A DNA stretch of 64,000 nucleotides from Hymenopus coronatus. Its lineage: Eukaryota > Arthropoda > Insecta > Mantodea > Hymenopodidae. The stretch spans positions 149,630,129 to 149,694,128 of the forward strand of contig CM060890.1 in assembly GCA_030762935.1 (NCBI GenBank), in the 5' to 3' direction. Position numbers and translations under genes: made by a program. Shown piece by piece: positions 58,301 to 64,000 of this stretch. Below the pieces are notes generated by a model. The model ran no database searches and was not told where the DNA came from. It saw only the letters and a list, made by a program, of their open reading frames with translations. Numbering within the stretch: the first letter of the stretch is position 1; every line of letters begins with the position of its first letter.

Positions 58301-61300
58301 CACACACACATTCACACATATCCATACGCACACACACACATTGTCACTCACATCCACACACACATCCACACACACAAACCCCCACACACATCCACACACA
58401 CATACCCCACACACACCCGCACACACCCACACACACACCCACACACAGATCCACACACATCCACACATACATCCACACACACAACTACACAAACATCCAC
58501 ACCCACACACACAACAACACACACACTCACACACATCCACACACACCCACACACACAACCACAATAACTCCCACACAAACAGACAAACCTCCACTCAACC
58601 ACACACACACATCTACACTAACATCAACACACACAACCATAAACACATCCACTCACACACCCACACACACAACCACACACACAACACACACACATCCACA
58701 CAAAAATCCACAATCACATCCACACATACAACCAAACACACAACCACACAAACACCCACACACACAAACACAACCACACACACAAACACTCACACAACCA
58801 CACACAAAACACACAAACACAACCACACACACCCATATACACACATCGACACACACAACCAAAATCACACAAACCAACCCACTCACACAAACACATACAC
58901 ACAACCACACACTTACAACCACACACACACAAACACACACACAAAACCACACACCCACCCACACATATCCACACACACATTCACACACACATCCATACTA
59001 CTTTCCCCACACGTCTCCACTCACTTCCACACACACAACCACACACACAACCTCACTCATATTAACAAACACATCCACACACACAAACAATCACACAACG
59101 ACACTCACAAACACACTCAAACACACACACAAACAAACACACATCCACACACACAACAAACCTCATAACCAGCCACTGCCACACACACAACCATACACAT
59201 CCTCACAGACATCCACACACACAACCTCACATATCCACACTCACACAACCACACACAACCAAAAACACACCCACACACATCAACACACATCCACACACAC
59301 AAGCACACACATCCACACACATCCATTGAAATCAACACAAACAGCCACACACACATCCACACACACAACCACACACCCAACCACACACAAAACCATACAC
59401 AACCACACACATCCACACAGAACCACACGCATTCAAAAAAACAACCACACACAACCACACACATCCACACATAACCACAGACATCCACACACTCAACCAC
59501 ACACATCCACACACACAATCACACACATTCTCACACATCCACACACACAAACTCACATATCCACATATAGCCTCACACTTACACATACACATCCACACAT
59601 ACAACCTCACACATCCACACACACATCAACACATATCCACACATACATCCACACTCACTTCCACACTCACTTCAACACGCACACCCACATACACAACCAC
59701 AGACAACCCAACAGACCCCAAACACAACCTCATACATCAACATAACATAAACACACATCAACACACACATCCACACTCAATTCCATTCTCACTTCCACAC
59801 TCACACCCACGCCCAACCAAACTTATCCACACACACCCACTCACACACACAACCTAATACATCAACTCACACATCCACACTCACTTCCACACACATCTAC
59901 ACTCACTTCCACATTCATCCACACCTACTTCCACACACACAACCACACAACCACACTCATATCAACAGACACATCCAGACTCACTTCCACATTCACTTCC
60001 ATACACGCACAAAATCACACACAACCACACCTACAACCACACACACACCCACAACCACACACACACCCACACACATCGATACACACATCCAAACTCATCC
60101 ACACACATATCCACACACACCCACACACAACCATACACACATCAACACACACATCTAAACTCACTTCCACACTCACAACCGCAGATACACAAGCACACAC
60201 ATCCATACACACATTCACACACATACACACATATCCACACACATCCATATTCACTTCCACATACACCCACACACATTCACGCGCACACACACACCGACGC
60301 ACTCAATCTCACACATCAACCTACACCTCACATTCATTTCCACACACCTCCAAATTCACTTCCACACATACACACCCACACACACAGACTCCACACACAC
60401 TACCACACATCAACACACAACCACACACATCCACACACAACCACACCATACCACACATAACTACACACAACCATACACAACAACACACACAACCACACAA
60501 TCCACACGTACAACCACACACATCCTCAGACACAACCACACACAACACACACATCCACACACATCCACAAACACATCCATACACTCAACCACACACAACC
60601 ACACATTTCCAAACACACAACCACACACATCCACACACAAAACCACATACACAACCCCACACATCCACAAACACATCCATGCACACAACCACACATATCA
60701 ACACACACAACCACACACAACCCAACATAACCACACACAAAAATACACACATCCAAACACACACTCACATACACAACAACACATATCCACACACACGAAC
60801 CCACACACACAAAATCACACGACCATACATATTAACAAACAAGCACACACAACCACACACACCCACACACACTCCACCACACACATCCACACAAAACCAC
60901 GCACTACCACATATATCCACATACAAACCACACACATATCCACACACGCATCTACACACACAACCACACATATCCTCACATACATCCACACACAACCACA
61001 CATATCCACACACACAGCAAAACACATACCCACACACATTAACACCCAACCACACACTACTACACACAACCACACACATCCACGTACACATACACATCCA
61101 TAAAAAAAACCTCACACATCCACAAACACATCCACACAAACACAACCTTACACTTACACACATCCACACACACAACCTCACACATTCTTACAGATCTACA
61201 CGCAATCACACTCACTTCAACACACACAACCACACAAAAAACCACACACGTCCCAACACACCCCACTAACACACAATCTCATACAGTAACACACACATCC

Positions 61301-64000
61301 ACACACACATCCACACACAGACATCATCACACAGACATCATCACACACATCCACACTCACTTCCAAACTCACTTCCAAACACACATCCACTCATACAACC
61401 ACACACAGCCACGCACACACCCACACACACACAACCTCATACATCAACTCACATATTACACGCACTTTCACACACATACATACTCATTACCACACACATC
61501 CACAAACACACCCACACTCACATCCACACACTTCCACACACACATCCACACACATATCCACACACATATCCACACACATCCACTTACACATCATCTCACA
61601 CATCCACAGACAACCACACTCACTTCCACACTCACTTCCTCACACACACGCACACACATAACCACACACATCAACACGCACAACCTCACACGTCAACAGA
61701 CACATCAAAACACACACCCACACACAAAACCACACACATCCACACAAACACACACACCCGCAAACACAACCTCACACATCAACACACACATATACACACA
61801 TCCACACTCTCAATCACACATACAACCACACACACATCCAAACACACAACCACACACACATCCAAACACACAACCACACACACATCCACATACATCAACA
61901 CACACATCCACACACTACAACACATAACCACACACAACCATACACAACCACACACAGAGCCACAGAATCCACAAACTAAACCACACACATTCACAGACAC
62001 ACCCACACACACAACCACACACACATGCAAACACAACCACAATCACCCACAAGCACATCCATACAAATAACCACACATATCCACACACACACACAACCAC
62101 ACACACATGCACACACATTGCCTCACACATCCACACTCACTTCCACACACACACACACCCACACACACAACCACACACATCCATGCACACACACCCACAC
62201 ACACAACCTCAAACATCAACCTACACATCCATACTCATTTCCACACACATCCACATTCACTTCCACACTCTTTTCCGCTCACACCCACACACTCACACAC
62301 ATCCAAACACACAACCACAAACATCCACACACACACAGCCATACACAAGACCCAACACAACCACACACATCCATACAACCAACCACACACATCCACACAC
62401 AACCACACCATACCACACATGCCCACACACATCCACACACAACCATACACAACCACACAATCGACACGTACAACCACACACATCCACAGACGCACCCAAC
62501 ACAACCACACACACAATCGCACACAACCACACACATCCTTAAACACATCCTAACACACAACCACACATTTCCAAACCCACAACTACACACATCCATACAC
62601 ACAACCACATACACAACCACACACATGCACAAACTCATCCATGCACACAACCACATATATGCACACACATCCACATACAACCAAACATAATCACAAACAA
62701 AACCACACACATCCACACACACACCCTTACACAATTTCACACGCACAAAATCACACGCCCATACACATCCACAGACACAACCTCAGACATCTACACACAC
62801 TACCACATACACACCACCACACACATCCACACACACAACCACGCACTACCACACATATCAACAGACACAACCACACACAACCTAACACACAACCACACAC
62901 ATCCACACACACAACCACACACAACACAACACAACCACACACATCCACAAACACTACCACATACAACGATACACATCCACTTACCTCCAATAAAACAACC
63001 ACACACAAACACACACACATCCACTTATACAAGCACACACAACCAAACACACATCCACAGACACAAAAACACACACAACCACACACAAACACACACATCC
63101 ACTCACATGCTCACATACATCCACACACAGCCACTTATATATACACAAACACAACCAAACACACACCCACACACATCAACACAAAACCACACACATCCAC
63201 ACACAACCACACACACCCACGCACACAAAAATCCACACAACCACACCCACTGACACAACCTCACACACCCACACCCACAACCACAAACACAACCAAACAC
63301 ATACATACACAACCTCACACACACAACCACACACAACCGCACACATCCGCACACAACCACACACATTCACAGACACAACCACACACAACCCTACACATCC
63401 ACACACACATCCATACGCAAAACCTCACACATCCACACAACCATCCAGAAACACAGCATCACGCTTAAACACACACATCCACACACACAACCTCACACAT
63501 CCACACACATTAACACACAGATAAACACACACTCCCACTCACTTCAACACACACACCCACACAAACAACCACACACAGCCCAACACAGCCCACACACACA
63601 CACAACCTCATACATCATCTCACATATCAACACTCACTTTCACACACATCCACACTCACTTCCACACACATTCACACTCACTTCCACACACATTCAAACA
63701 CATCCACACACAACACACAACTATGCACACATCCACACACACACATCCACACACACACATCCACACACACCCACACACATATCGACACGCATCCACTTAC
63801 ACATCAAAACACACATCCACATACATCCACATTCACTTCCAAACTCACTTCCTCACAGACACGCAACCACACAACCACACACATCGACACACACACCCTA
63901 ACCCACACACACTTCCTTACACGTCAACAAACACATCCACAAACACCCACACACACAAACACACACATCCACACACACACCCATAAACACAACTTCACAC
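55300..64000 (+). repeat. CA-type array with ~1.9-kb higher-order repeats
   Basis: Dense CACACAACCACACACATCC DNA continues to the window end. Less repetitive islands recur at about 1.87-1.96-kb distance: CCATACTACTTTCCCCACAC at about 57093 and 58993; CTCATAACCAG with CACTGCCACAC at about 57270 and 59163; ACAGACAACCCAACAGACCC at 57834 and 59700; CACACGTACAACCACACACA at 60504 and 62464; CACAAAATCACACG at 60808 and 62745. So the stretch is a higher-order satellite rather than plain dinucleotide repeat. No gene is supported in it. Confidence 0.9.

Noticed and set aside
51018..63986. Many 60-291-codon frames in the terminal CA array
   Set aside because: All are repeat translations; none has a recognisable domain.

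Overview
The window looks like repeat-dense intergenic (heterochromatin-like) DNA of an animal nuclear genome, most likely an invertebrate and plausibly an arthropod. This rests on a DUF4371/TTF-type hAT transposase, a mariner relic, tRNA-derived SINEs, a Penelope-type foldback and long satellites. The species cannot be named from the sequence. I recognise no single-copy host gene; the only intact long reading frame is a 700-codon hAT transposase.

Layout. 1-1378: fragments of an ~0.85-kb interspersed repeat, called family A here. 1387-4357: complete hAT transposon with matching terminal inverted repeats (TIRs) and a perfect 8-bp target-site duplication (TSD, CGTAAATG). 4366-5743: AT-rich DNA with nothing recognised. 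5744-11140: ~63 monomers of an 85/83-bp satellite. 11141-14192: a second hAT-like, non-autonomous 3.05-kb element with an 8-bp TSD (CTATGTAT), inserted in the last part of that satellite. 14683-21480: many family-A copies, several head-to-tail. 21480-31590: a 10-kb GT-type tandem array with 16-, 28/56- and 62-bp periods. 31595-33690: decayed minus-strand Ty3/gypsy element (gag, protease, primer-binding site, probable LTR), cut off at the array. 34115-36755: 89/98-bp satellite. 36830-43046: more family-A copies. 43046-45340: CA-type array. 45350-51005: family-A copies carrying nested insertions, namely a mariner with an inverted Penelope-like foldback inside it and a 343-bp SINE with a 15-bp TSD. 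51030-64000: a 13-kb CA-type array, interrupted by another SINE at 54353-54640, with a ~1.9-kb higher-order period in its second half.

How it fits together. Family A carries an internal (TG)n tract after a conserved 5' half. At least two of the large arrays abut a family-A copy exactly at this tract, so the arrays probably grew from repeat-borne microsatellites. GT-type repeats are on the plus strand at 21-31 kb and CA-type at 43-64 kb. The order of nesting (family A, then mariner, then foldback; family A, then SINE; satellite, then hAT-like; CA array, then SINE) gives a relative timeline.

Most interesting observations: the complete hAT; the satellite whose monomers combine CCAAT-, CRE- and E2F-like motifs; the hammerhead-like motifs in the Penelope-type foldback; the link between family A and the arrays; and the 1.9-kb period hidden in what looks like simple CA repeat.
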